DNA of 64,000 nt from Thermophagus sp052400625 (GTDB lineage Bacteria; Bacteroidota; Bacteroidia; Bacteroidales; Marinilabiliaceae). The stretch's first letter is position 1. Every line of letters begins with the position of its first letter. The position numbers and the translations under genes were made by a program. The notes beneath the pieces are model-generated. The model did not search any database and had not been told where the DNA came from. It saw nothing but the letters and a program-made list of their open reading frames with translations. The stretch is from the NCBI GenBank assembly GCA_052400625.1, contig JBQTGH010000002.1; one strand, given 5' to 3'. Of the stretch, positions 54,391-63,148 are shown one piece after another.

Positions 54391-57300
54391 TCAAAATCCG
54401 CAAAGATAATGGAGTTCTGTATCTATCTGAGCAAGAAGTCCTGTGAGGTCAAGATCTTCTGCCAGCGCCCTCAATTGGCCGAACAGCTCACAATACCGAT
54501 GCTTTACATAACTGGTATCAAAGCCTGAATAAACGAAATAATAAACATCCTGGAGATTCACGTAAATAATATCCCGCACCAATTTTTCAGCTTCGGCCTT
54601 CTCATTGCATTGGACTAGTAAGCGGGCCATTTCAACCATTGATAACTGAGGCATATAGGGAGAATAGGGATATTCTTTAATACTCTTCTTTAAAAGGCGG
54701 ACAACATTAGATTGGTATCCTGAGCTCAGCAAACGATGAGACAGGTCAATAACTGCTTCACGATACCCGGCCGCATCAAGTGCCTGGCGACAGGTATTAT
54801 CCCACCAAACTTCTGATGACCTACCTATTCTGATACTATCCATAAACAAAGAATAGTCAGCCAATACTCCCTGTACCCCATTTTCTGAATTGGTTTGCCC
54901 TACTTGCCAAACCAAACCCCGCGGAATAAAATGATGGTCAAGTCCATGAAGGGCACTCCGATCAACATTTCGAGTAAAACAAACCGCATGATTTTCAATA
55001 TTAGAAGAAATAATATCATAAAGAACCAAACTCCCTGTCGAAAGATAACCAGGGGATAAACGCCAAACCAAAACCTCTTCATTGGGTAATCGTAACTCCC
55101 AAACTGGCGCCAATTCTTCACCTAACAATTGATCTTTCGCCGACAATCCCGACAATTGTCTTTTTAGCTGTAACAAAGCTTGAGACCCCTCAACCGGCGA
55201 AAGGTCAGAACGCGATACACCGACATAGTCCAATTGATGATTCAAATAAAAATCAAAAGGCAACGTCAACGAAAGTCCTCCTGAGCCCTGAACTGCTTTT
55301 TTAATCTGCTTTACATACCAAGGTGCACTCAACAGTCCCAAGTTTACAATCCGCACATCCATTCTAATATTTTCAACCTGCTGCGCATACCATAAAGGAT
55401 AGGTATCATTATCCCCATAAGTAAATAAAATGGCATTGGGGGGACAGCTACGAAGTTGAGAAATGGCCAAATCGTGTGCCAAATAACGAGACGACCGGTT
55501 ATGGTCATTCAAATTGACAGAAAACAACAGTCCAGGCCCTGCAAGCAAAATTAATAGTCCCGACAGAAGCAGGGTGACATTAGATGCGGAGATTCTGTAA
55601 ATTCCCTTCAACAAAGCAAAAACACCAACCCCTCCTATTGCAGAAAGACTCATATATGCCGCAATATACACATAGTCACGCTCTCTCGGCTCAAAAGGCG
55701 GTTGATTAAGATAAAAAACAACTGCTGGGCCGGTCATTACAAAGATTAAACCTAACAAAACAAGGATCCGTTTTCGACCTCTTCCTTCTCTCAACAAAAA
55801 CAATAAACCAACCAATGTAAAAAACAACGGAATACCAAAATAATGATTGGCCGATGAGCTATAAATATCTTCCGCAAGCGGGTATTTTCTGCTTCCCAGA
55901 CGATATCCATCAACCAGACCAATGCCTGTTGCCCAATTACCGGACAAAATATCACCATGCCCCTGACTATCATTCTGACGTCCTACGAAATTCCACATTA
56001 TATATCTAAGAAAACTAAATCCCATTTGATATCGCAAAAAAAATGACACCTGCGAAAACAATCCAGGTTTCCGATTCAATGGCGACTCCCCCAACCACCA
56101 TTGATAACCTTCTATATGTTGAGGCAGACGGCTGTATATTCTGGGAAACCAAACCATATCCTCGGAACTGAAATAAAGATCCATATTGGAAGCGACTTCT
56201 TTATATCTCTTTCCTTCATCATCATAAATCATGCGTTTTTTTTGTTCCCATCCAACAACTTTAGCACCTGCATGATGGCCATATAACAAGGGCCGATTTC
56301 CATACTGAGTACGATTGATATATTCATTCAAAGAAAATACGTTATCTGGACTATTCATGTTAATGGGACATCCGGCCTCGGCTCGTATGAGAACAAAAGC
56401 ATACGAAAACCACCCTATCAAAATCAGTGTAGAAACCAAAAAACCAAAATGAAAGACCGGGCGACTGCGACAGGTCAATATCAAACCCAAGACATGAATT
56501 CCCCCCAAGACTACCGCAAAAACTATTAAACCGGAATGCTTTGGAAAACCCAGATCGTTTACCAGCCATCCTTCCAGACACATGGCCGGAACCAACCCGT
56601 TCACAATTAATCCCCAATGTATTACCCCTAATAAAAACACCCCCAACAATATCCCTTGGATGGTAAATTTCACAGTATGTCCCCGGACTTTCCAGACAAA
56701 GAGCATTACAAAAACAGGAATAAACAAAAGATTCAGCAAATGGACTCCAATCGACAGCCCTAATAGATATACCCCTAAAAAAAATAATCTGGAGGAATCT
56801 TTTTCTCTCAAATACCACGACAAAAACAACCACAACGTTATCATGGAGAAAAAAAGAGATGAAGCATATACCTCACTTTCGACCGCCGAATACCACATAC
56901 TATCGGTAAAAGCAAACATAAGGGCTCCAGCAACTGATGCCATCTCCATAAAGAGCCTTTTCTTAAGCGTCTCCCCAGTAGTCATAACTCCCAGAAGCAA
57001 AAGCAAAATTTTATAAAGAAAAAACACTGAGAATGTTGAAGCGATTACCGATAAAATGTTAATGCTAAAGGCCACCATAGAAGCATCCGACACCCACATG
57101 GAAAAAAAACGTGCTAATAATAAATAAACCGGTGCTCCTGGAGGATGGGGCACCTGAAGACGATATGCCGAGGCAATAAATTCACCACAATCCCAAAAGC
57201 TGACCGTGGGAGAAACGGTAAAAAAATATACAATTAAACTGGTCATTAAAACCAACAAGCCCGATAAATTTCGTCTCAATACTGGAATAAACCACCTCAT
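54391..57300 (-). CDS. DUF2723 membrane protein (putative protein O-glycosyltransferase), copy B
   Basis: This 969-residue paralogue of the downstream protein has the same order of helices and motifs: TVSFWDCGEFIASAYRLQVP, HPPGAPVYLLLARFF, MNSPDNVFSLNEYINRTQYG and PPFEPRERDYVYIAAYM. The C-terminal part after residue 700 is less similar and shorter than in copy A. Tandem copies of this family suggest two acceptor or donor specificities. The gene is single in its transcript or followed by copy A across a 280-bp gap, and its start lies about 150 bp from tRNA-Gln on the opposite strand. Confidence 0.85.
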   Translation of the reverse strand: MRWFIPVLRRNLSGLLVLMTSLIVYFFTVSPTVSFWDCGEFIASAYRLQVPHPPGAPVYLLLARFFSMWVSDASMVAFSINILSVIASTFSVFFLYKILLLLLGVMTTGETLKKRLFMEMASVAGALMFAFTDSMWYSAVESEVYASSLFFSMITLWLFLSWYLREKDSSRLFFLGVYLLGLSIGVHLLNLLFIPVFVMLFVWKVRGHTVKFTIQGILLGVFLLGVIHWGLIVNGLVPAMCLEGWLVNDLGFPKHSGLIVFAVVLGGIHVLGLILTCRSRPVFHFGFLVSTLILIGWFSYAFVLIRAEAGCPINMNSPDNVFSLNEYINRTQYGNRPLLYGHHAGAKVVGWEQKKRMIYDDEGKRYKEVASNMDLYFSSEDMVWFPRIYSRLPQHIEGYQWWLGESPLNRKPGLFSQVSFFLRYQMGFSFLRYIMWNFVGRQNDSQGHGDILSGNWATGIGLVDGYRLGSRKYPLAEDIYSSSANHYFGIPLFFTLVGLLFLLREGRGRKRILVLLGLIFVMTGPAVVFYLNQPPFEPRERDYVYIAAYMSLSAIGGVGVFALLKGIYRISASNVTLLLSGLLILLAGPGLLFSVNLNDHNRSSRYLAHDLAISQLRSCPPNAILFTYGDNDTYPLWYAQQVENIRMDVRIVNLGLLSAPWYVKQIKKAVQGSGGLSLTLPFDFYLNHQLDYVGVSRSDLSPVEGSQALLQLKRQLSGLSAKDQLLGEELAPVWELRLPNEEVLVWRLSPGYLSTGSLVLYDIISSNIENHAVCFTRNVDRSALHGLDHHFIPRGLVWQVGQTNSENGVQGVLADYSLFMDSIRIGRSSEVWWDNTCRQALDAAGYREAVIDLSHRLLSSGYQSNVVRLLKKSIKEYPYSPYMPQLSMVEMARLLVQCNEKAEAEKLVRDIIYVNLQDVYYFVYSGFDTSYVKHRYCELFGQLRALAEDLDLTGLLAQIDTELHYLCGF

Positions 57301-57390
57301 TATAAAATTCTTTTGACTGCTAAACTATGGCAATTGCCTTGCAAAAACAAACAGAAAAATGAATACCCGATAATTTTTTAAAAAATATTT

Positions 57391-57422
57391 TTTGTAGGTT
57401 ACCCAAAAACATTCTATATTTG
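57391..57422 (+). promoter_or_regulatory. Promoter of tRNA-Gln
   Basis: TTTG at 57391-57394, a 20-nt spacer and TATATTTG at 57415-57422 fit the Bacteroidota consensus. The tRNA begins 30 bp downstream. Confidence 0.65.
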
Positions 57423-57451
57423 CATCGCTTTTGAGAAAAGCAACCACTGTT

Positions 57452-57522
57452 TGTCCCGTGGTGTAAAGGTAGCACAGGAGATTTTGGTTCTCTTAGTCTG
57501 GGTTCGAATCCTAGCGGGACAA
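57452..57522 (+). tRNA. tRNA-Gln (anticodon TTG)
   Basis: The 71-nt cloverleaf has acceptor TGTCCCG against CGGGACA, an anticodon arm with loop TTTTGGT giving anticodon TTG, and T arm CTGGG-TTCGAAT-CCTAG. CCA is not encoded. Its 3' half (57490-57522) is the likely attachment site of the AT-rich element that begins right after it. Confidence 0.95.
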
Positions 57523-57599
57523 CTATGTAATTGAGTTACAGCGCTTTAAGCTAAACAATTAGGAAAATTAAAGAATTAAATTTGGTACAATTTTGGTAC

Positions 57600-57633
57600 A
57601 AAAAAACAAAAGGCTATCAATTACGATAGCCTT
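57600..57633 (-). terminator. Terminator at the left end of the element
   Basis: On the minus strand AAGGCTATC pairs with GATAGCCTT over a 6-nt loop and is followed by TTTTGTTTTTTTG. It would stop the element's leftward transcripts before they reach tRNA-Gln. Two close direct repeats of TTTGGTACAA lie next to it at 57580-57602. Confidence 0.7.
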
Positions 57634-57747
57634 ATTACTTAAATTAAAATATCTATATTTCTACATACATAAAACCAATTGATACCCAACCCCTTAAAAG
57701 TAGACAGAGTAAAAAAATGACTACGCCGATTGGTTTAAACCTGATTA

Positions 57748-57921
57748 TCAATTATTTAATAAATCCCCCCCTTTACCTCTTTTAAATTCGAAATATTTCC
57801 GATAATCCTCGATAAGAATCCTAATTATCTTTGATACGGTTAGACCTGTTTCTTCCTTTAGGCCGTTCAACCATTCCTCTAATTCTTTATCAATCCTGAA
57901 TTTCAAAACTTTATCTCTCAT
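57748..57921 (-). CDS. Small ribbon-helix-helix (CopG/Arc-like) protein, 57 residues
   Basis: Read from the ATG at 57921, the frame gives 57 residues: strand VLKFRIDKELEEWL, then helices KEETGLTVSKIIRILIEDY, ending in a basic tail with GGD. A beta strand of alternating residues followed by two helices with a TGLTVSKIIR turn is the layout of ribbon-helix-helix DNA-binding proteins, which act as dimers and often control plasmid copy number or toxin-antitoxin pairs. It is about 180 bp after the helicase gene on the same strand and is preceded by one copy of the element's repeated module. It is a good candidate repressor of the element. Confidence 0.68.
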   Translation of the reverse strand: MRDKVLKFRIDKELEEWLNGLKEETGLTVSKIIRILIEDYRKYFEFKRGKGGDLLNN

Positions 57922-58025
57922 ATCTATTTAACTTTAAAATCATCAACAATTGCATCATTTACTTTATTGCTCTCTCATTCAATTAATTAAATTAAATTGT
58001 AATTAAACTAAACTCAATTAATCAA

Positions 58026-58112
58026 AATAAGGCCTTTATTTGGCCTTATTCTATCTTTCTAATGTAATTATATTACTTCACAAAGAAAACCTAAATATAA
58101 GCCTAATTTAGG
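58026..58112 (-). repeat. Repeated module of the element, copy 0 (helicase-RHH gap)
   Basis: From right to left on the minus strand: TTAGGCTTATATTTAG at the helicase stop, then a roughly 40-nt stretch with GTAATATAATTAC, then a perfect hairpin AATAAGGCC/GGCCTTATT at 58026-58050. Related copies occur four times in 62124-62870. The hairpin may act as a terminator or attenuator between helicase and RHH genes. Confidence 0.5.
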
Positions 58113-59500
58113 GCAAATTTGGCATCTTTTTGCTTTGGTTTAAAGTAGCCTTTATCCAAAGTCCTTTTTCTATCGTAAAACCTTCCAGAGTGAAAAGCAG
58201 TACAAATCTTAAATACTTGTTCACCTACTGAATAGTTTCTCAATTTATCAACGTAAATACGCATTTCTTTCACATCTCTCTCATCGTTGGTTTGGTTCAA
58301 CGTGAATACATAGGAAAAAGGTTTTACTAATGTCCTGTCGCCTTCAATGTTATTTCTGGTAATTACTTTATCGGGTTCATTCCATATAGTAGGAGGAACA
58401 TCTCCTGTTTGTGTAGCTGTTAAGATTCTGGTTTTTAGTTCTACGCATAAATTTTTCATTCTTTTTGCTGTGTTCTGTAATTTCATTTTAATACTTTGAG
58501 TATCAACTCCGTATTTTATTCCGTCTCCTGGATTCAACAAATCTAAAGAATCAATAACAACTAAATCTGGAACACTTCCTTTTTTTCGTTCGTAATCAAT
58601 AACTATATTCCTAATATCATTCATTGAAGCCTCATCGAATTGTTCAAAGGCATAGATATCTAAATCTTTTCCTGCATTACAGAAACGTTTTGCTTCCATT
58701 GATAACTTATCGAATTGTTCCTGGTCAATCTCTCCCTTATTTATCTGGTTGTAACTTAGGGCAGTCCATACCTGAGCATATTTATCATATGCTTCTTGCC
58801 TTGTTCCCTCTAACTGAATGTGTAAAACCTTATATCCCAAACGTATAGCCATAAAACCTATCCATTTTAAACTTGTCGATTTTCCAATACCAGACCTTGC
58901 AACAATTAGGGCAGTTTCAGCGGGTTCAATTCCTCCGTTGGTTAACTCATCCAGGCAATCGATTCCAAAAGGTACCTTTTCGTTTTGTTCTTTTTCTGCG
59001 TTTAGTCTTCTTTGTCGTTGTTGGTCTTCAAAATCTTTGAACAAACTTAAATATTGGCCGCTTTCACTTCGTATTGAAAACCTTGCTATCTCTTCACTCT
59101 CTTTAGCTGATAATGAAATTGCTTCGTCTTTTCTCCCTTCTTTATACAAATCAAAAATTTTATCGCTTAAAAGTTGAAAACGAAAGCTTTTGATATAATC
59201 CTCTAATTGTGTTAAAATAACTTCCGTATCTGCTACTTTGCTGTTTTTAATTTTTTCCAATAATTCCTGAACGTCAAGGTCTAAATTGTGTTGTTGACTT
59301 ACTGCTCCATAGGTTGGTAATTTGTTCGTTACTCTGTATATTGTAACTATGGATTTTAATATCTTTTTAAATTCCTTTAATTCTACGGGAATATACTCGT
59401 ATTTTAAATGCTTTACAATCGCATCTAATACGGGTTGTTTCAGGAAACATAGTTTAAATAATTCCAATAAAAATTGGTCTGTTAGCGTGTTCTTATTCAT
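58103..59500 (-). CDS. DnaB-type replicative helicase
   Basis: This 465-residue protein has a DnaB-like layout. The N-terminal half (about 1-165) is helical. The RecA-like C-terminal domain contains FGIDCLDELTNGGIEPAETA, the Walker A motif ARSGIGKSTSLKWIGF near residue 195, and the Walker B stretch VPDLVVIDSLDLLNPG near residue 305; IYVDKLRNYSVGEQVFKI is close to DnaB motif H4. It would unwind DNA at the element's origin. Its start overlaps the preceding initiator-like gene by 4 bp (ATGA), so the two are translationally coupled. A recombinational RadA/Sms role is less likely because no zinc finger is present. Confidence 0.85.
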   Translation of the reverse strand: MNKNTLTDQFLLELFKLCFLKQPVLDAIVKHLKYEYIPVELKEFKKILKSIVTIYRVTNKLPTYGAVSQQHNLDLDVQELLEKIKNSKVADTEVILTQLEDYIKSFRFQLLSDKIFDLYKEGRKDEAISLSAKESEEIARFSIRSESGQYLSLFKDFEDQQRQRRLNAEKEQNEKVPFGIDCLDELTNGGIEPAETALIVARSGIGKSTSLKWIGFMAIRLGYKVLHIQLEGTRQEAYDKYAQVWTALSYNQINKGEIDQEQFDKLSMEAKRFCNAGKDLDIYAFEQFDEASMNDIRNIVIDYERKKGSVPDLVVIDSLDLLNPGDGIKYGVDTQSIKMKLQNTAKRMKNLCVELKTRILTATQTGDVPPTIWNEPDKVITRNNIEGDRTLVKPFSYVFTLNQTNDERDVKEMRIYVDKLRNYSVGEQVFKICTAFHSGRFYDRKRTLDKGYFKPKQKDAKFALN

Positions 59501-61224
59501 ATTCTATTGGGTTTTAATGTATTATTCAAAAATTCAATTTCTCCGTTTAATTTTGCTTCATTAATAACGCATTGTTTAATGCTCTCAAAATCTGAATCGT
59601 TGGTTATCTCCTCTATGTCTCTGATTAGGCAACTATCTAAAGCATATTTAATCAATTCCTTTTCTTTGGGATTATTTGAAATCCTCTTTGTAATGTAGGT
59701 AGTTGGTTGGTTTGTTTCTTCTTCTTTCTCTTCTTCCTTAGGTTTCTCCTTTTTCTCAAACAATGGCTTTTTACCTTTAAGGATTAATATATCGTTGTGC
59801 AAATTCCTTAACTGTTCGTTATCCATTCCAATAGAGAAAGAAAATAACCCTTCTTCCTGGTCTATTTTCTTTAATAGTTCTTTGTCAGTGAAAGTATATT
59901 CATAATTAGGGTTATAATACTTTTCTTTTGTTAAGGCTTCGATATCCGTTTTATTTTCTTCTTTTTGATTGTTAGGGAAAATTGTCTTTGTTTGTTGTTG
60001 TGTTGTAACCTCATCAATATCATTTGTTTCAACCTCTTCAAAATCAAAATCTTCTTCCTCTATTTCAATTGGTAAACCTCGTTCATCTGTTGCCACTTCA
60101 ACAACTTTATTTGTGTATTTTTCCTTTCCTGGTTCCTGGTTAACCTCATCGATATTGCTTTGATTGATATTTTCCTTTTCCTCTTTATTTTCAATTGTTT
60201 GAGCATCTTCCTCTAATGAAAAAAATGGTTGTTCTTTGTGTTCCTGGTCATCTTCCTGGTCAACTTCATTGCAAACAAACTGATACATTCTTTTTTCGTT
60301 CACTAGGGAAAGGATTCGGGGTAATTTTATCCCTTTCTTTTTTGCTTTTTTAATAGATTCCTTTACCATTTGGATTTGGTTGTCAATGTCTTCAAGATAT
60401 AACCTTTCAATGGATAAAAGAAGGTTTTCAACCCTTTCAATTAGTCGGGTGTCTTTTAGTTGTTCCTCTATCTCTCTGATTTTCTTATTTTTCCTGGCTT
60501 CTTTTCGTTCCTGTTCGTACTTTTTAGCTTCCTGGTATTGTCTCTTTATATCTTCTTTATCTGAATGGATATCTATTATTTCCTTTTTTCCTATGTATGG
60601 TTTAAACGCATTATTTACAAGCAATGAAATACCTTCTTTATCTCTTTCAATCCACCCTCTTTTTTCAAATTCTTTTAATCTCCTCCAGAGAGTTACTTTT
60701 GAAAGGTTTAATTTTTCGCATATCTCTTTTATTTTCAAAGATATTTTGTTGGTATTGCTATATGTTAGGCTTTTCAATTGAATTAAGAACAACTTATCTT
60801 CGTAACTAATCTCCCTATCCTCGATAAAATCGTTACGAACGATTGTAAAGTTTTCGAAATCTAATTTATTTGTTAAAATGTAATATTTGTTATTCGTTAT
60901 TATCTTTCCTTCTTTGTTTTGGTGATTGCTTTTAATATCGATAAAGCCTTTCTTTTTAAGTCCTGTTAATATTTGAGAAACCTGATTTTTTGATGAGGTT
61001 TTTTGCGCTTTAAATAACCAATCCGAAAGGCTTTCAATGTTTACAAATGATTGAAATTGGTTATCTTCCTGTTTTCTATTGTTAAACTGCTTATAATCAA
61101 TCTTTGATAACATTCTAACAAATAACATTTTCTCCCTATCGGTCAAATCTTTGGATTTTAAAAATAAAGTTGGTATCTTTGTGTAACCTTTGGTTGTTAG
61201 TGTGTTACGCTCTTCTCCTTTCAT
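59497..61224 (-). CDS. Double winged-helix, initiator-like protein with long acidic tail
   Basis: This 575-residue protein has two winged-helix-like units at its start: YTKIPTLFLKSKDLTDREKM with SQILTGLKKKGFIDI, and FTIVRNDFIEDREISYEDKL with LSKVTLWRRLKEFEKRGWIE (about 1-205). This arrangement is typical of plasmid and phage replication initiators (HTH_36 and Rep_3-like). It is followed by a charged coiled coil (about 220-300) and a long acidic, glutamine- and glutamate-rich tail with a small ordered end (about 510-575). It resembles the neighbouring 212-residue protein over the first 200 residues. It precedes the helicase in an operon. The exact family is not certain. Confidence 0.62.
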   Translation of the reverse strand: MKGEERNTLTTKGYTKIPTLFLKSKDLTDREKMLFVRMLSKIDYKQFNNRKQEDNQFQSFVNIESLSDWLFKAQKTSSKNQVSQILTGLKKKGFIDIKSNHQNKEGKIITNNKYYILTNKLDFENFTIVRNDFIEDREISYEDKLFLIQLKSLTYSNTNKISLKIKEICEKLNLSKVTLWRRLKEFEKRGWIERDKEGISLLVNNAFKPYIGKKEIIDIHSDKEDIKRQYQEAKKYEQERKEARKNKKIREIEEQLKDTRLIERVENLLLSIERLYLEDIDNQIQMVKESIKKAKKKGIKLPRILSLVNEKRMYQFVCNEVDQEDDQEHKEQPFFSLEEDAQTIENKEEKENINQSNIDEVNQEPGKEKYTNKVVEVATDERGLPIEIEEEDFDFEEVETNDIDEVTTQQQTKTIFPNNQKEENKTDIEALTKEKYYNPNYEYTFTDKELLKKIDQEEGLFSFSIGMDNEQLRNLHNDILILKGKKPLFEKKEKPKEEEKEEETNQPTTYITKRISNNPKEKELIKYALDSCLIRDIEEITNDSDFESIKQCVINEAKLNGEIEFLNNTLKPNRI

Positions 61225-61244
61225 TATTTTAAGGTTTAAATGGG

Positions 61245-61883
61245 TTAAACATAAATCACAATTGCACCGTTAGTATTGTGCTTTTCTTTTAACTCTTTTA
61301 ACTTACTGATATTCACATCGGAAAGGATATTGCCTATCTCATCAAGGATTAGGGTGATATCCTTTCTTTTTTCAAATAAATTATCCGTTAACAATCTAAT
61401 CCCTTCACTTTCTACCTTTATCAACTCTCTATCCAGGAAAGTTTTTAGCTTCCTGCTCAATGTATATTGGGAAATATTGAGCTTTTCGCTTATTATTGTT
61501 TTCTTGGGTAAATAATTGTCTTTCAATCTTAATGCAAACAATTGAATACCGAATATTTTGTCCTTCCAATTTAATTTTTCGTTGTATAAATAACTCTTTG
61601 GAATGTTTACCCTTTTATCTTCTTCTTTGACTTCGTATTTGCTTTTGCCTTTCTTTTTTAAATAACCTTTCTTAACAAGAATAGATATATCTTTAATTAC
61701 GTTTATCTCCTTAGAATGGTCGTGACTACCATAGAGAAAATCTGCTATCTCTTTGGCTTTTATTTCGTTCTTTTCCACTATTTTAACGAAAGTTATTTTT
61801 TGTTTGTCTGTCAAGTCTTTAGCAAAAAGAACTGAATAAGGTATCTTAATAAAGTTGCTGTTTCTCTGAGTTTTAGTTTTCAT
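61245..61883 (-). CDS. Double winged-helix, initiator-like protein (short paralogue)
   Basis: This 212-residue protein has the same two-unit layout as its neighbour: FIKIPYSVLFAKDLTDKQKI with the ISILVKKGYLKKKGK wing, then VNIPKSYLYNEKLNWKDKIF with ISQYTLSRKLKTFLDRELIK. It ends with an unusual short C-terminal part containing NGAIVIYV. It lacks the coiled coil and acidic tail of the larger protein, 20 bp downstream. A good promoter lies about 105 bp upstream with a perfect 16-bp palindrome in the leader, so it may repress its own operon and bind the origin. Its copy relation to the neighbour is by domain order, not by close identity. Confidence 0.62.
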   Translation of the reverse strand: MKTKTQRNSNFIKIPYSVLFAKDLTDKQKITFVKIVEKNEIKAKEIADFLYGSHDHSKEINVIKDISILVKKGYLKKKGKSKYEVKEEDKRVNIPKSYLYNEKLNWKDKIFGIQLFALRLKDNYLPKKTIISEKLNISQYTLSRKLKTFLDRELIKVESEGIRLLTDNLFEKRKDITLILDEIGNILSDVNISKLKELKEKHNTNGAIVIYV

Positions 61884-61928
61884 TTCAATTAAAATTTTAA
61901 AGATTAAACGAATATCTTTTTAATATAT

Positions 61929-61944
61929 ATAGCTTTAAAGCTAT
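61929..61944. promoter_or_regulatory. Perfect 16-bp palindrome in the leader of the initiator operon
   Basis: ATAGCTTTAAAGCTAT is a perfect inverted repeat without loop. It lies 45 bp before the 212-residue gene and about 50 bp after its promoter -7 box. Such sites are typical operators of dimeric repressors; the RHH protein or the initiator itself are candidates. Confidence 0.5.
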
Positions 61945-61986
61945 TTTTGTAATACATTTTTGAGCATATTTTTTAAACGAACTATA

Positions 61987-62017
61987 CAAATTTAATATAT
62001 TTATCTTAATTCTCAAA
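61987..62017 (-). promoter_or_regulatory. Promoter of the initiator-helicase operon
   Basis: On the minus strand TTTG at 62017-62014, a 19-nt spacer and TAAATTTG at 61994-61987 fit the Bacteroidota consensus exactly, giving a leader of about 100 nt. Confidence 0.65.
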
Positions 62018-62123
62018 GGATTAGGCAAAGAATTTTTTTAATTTTTTTCTGAAACAATCTTGGATTAGAGCAAAGATTAACCTTTTATTTTAGATTTTAG
62101 TTAATTGCCTAACAACTCAAATT

Positions 62124-62870
62124 AATTCATTTTAAGGCTTATTTTTTGATTTTTTTATTTCTCTGGACTATTACCCTATTTTTACATTTAAACTAAATTA
62201 TAAGGCTAAAAATAGGCAAAAATAGCGTGTTGTTAATTTAGGTTTATTCTTACAAATGTAATTAGGAGAAATTAAATTGGATTTGTTATTAATTCCAGGA
62301 ATTCAATTTTAAGCCTTATTTTTTGATTTTCTTTTTTTGTTGGTGTTATTATACCTTTTTAAATTTTAAAGATAAAATTCAGGCTAATTTCAATTAAAAA
62401 TAAGGGATAATAAGCTTTGATATATCACCATTAAAACAAATAGGAAAGAAGACAAAAGAGAAAATTCAATTTAAGGCTATTTAAAGCCTTCTTTTTTTGC
62501 TCTGGTATTATTTATCGAATGAAATTAGATAACTCAAATTTGAGCCTAATTTTATGCAAAAAAAGCATTAAACAATCAAAGAGAGAGAAAGGAAATTGAT
62601 TAAATTGAATTAGGGATTTGATTAAGGTTTGGTTTGAATTACTACTAATGCAATTATATTACTTTCCTGTTTCAGGTTAAAATAAAATAGGCAAAAATAG
62701 ACGTTGTTAATACCTGGTAATACCTGGATAATTACTTTTAAGAAAAGAAAGAAAAATAAGAAATTCAATTTAAGGCCTATTTAAGGCGTTATTTTTTGTT
62801 GGGGTGAAGAAATATACCTATTAATATTTTAAACTAAAATATAAGCCTAATTTTATGCAAAAATAGCGCA
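62124..62870 (-). repeat. Four diverged copies of a roughly 110-bp module
   Basis: Copies lie at about 62124-62236, 62298-62404, 62462-62571 and 62761-62870. On the plus strand each begins AATTCAATTTAAGGC (or close) then a TTATTTTTTG-type T-run, and ends about 50 nt later with AAACTAAAATATAAGCCTAA or a related form, then ATGCAAAAATAGCG. On the minus strand the GCTATTTTTGC end resembles a TAnnTTTG -7 box, so each copy could be a promoter followed by a hairpin-forming leader. Copy 2 is the most diverged. No gene lies between them. Confidence 0.6.
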
Positions 62871-63148
62871 AGAGAGAGCAAGGGAAAGAAGCAGGGAAAG
62901 CGGACAAGGGAAATACCTTTTGTTTTTTATTTTAATAAATGGATAGGAGGATTAGGTATCCTATCTTTTGAATAGGGAAATTTGATTTGTTATTTAAGGT
63001 TTTGTTTTCTTCAATTAATAAATAGGGAAAATTCATTTATCTTTTTTCATTCTTCCTAATTCAAAATAAAAAAAGAAAACCAATGAATCGTTAGATTCAT
63101 TACTCTTATTTAATCTTACTTATTTAATACTACTATATATGTTATAAA
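62871..63148. other. AT-rich non-coding stretch with a small hairpin
   Basis: About 280 bp without a gene. A hairpin AATGAATC-4 nt-GATTCATT lies at 63082-63101. No promoter with both boxes can be set with confidence. The very AT-rich sequence next to the iterons is what an unwinding region would look like. Confidence 0.45.

Noticed and set aside
58103..59500. RadA/Sms or KaiC-type recombinase instead of helicase
   Set aside because: No zinc finger or Lon-like domain; the layout and the coupling to initiator-like genes fit DnaB better.
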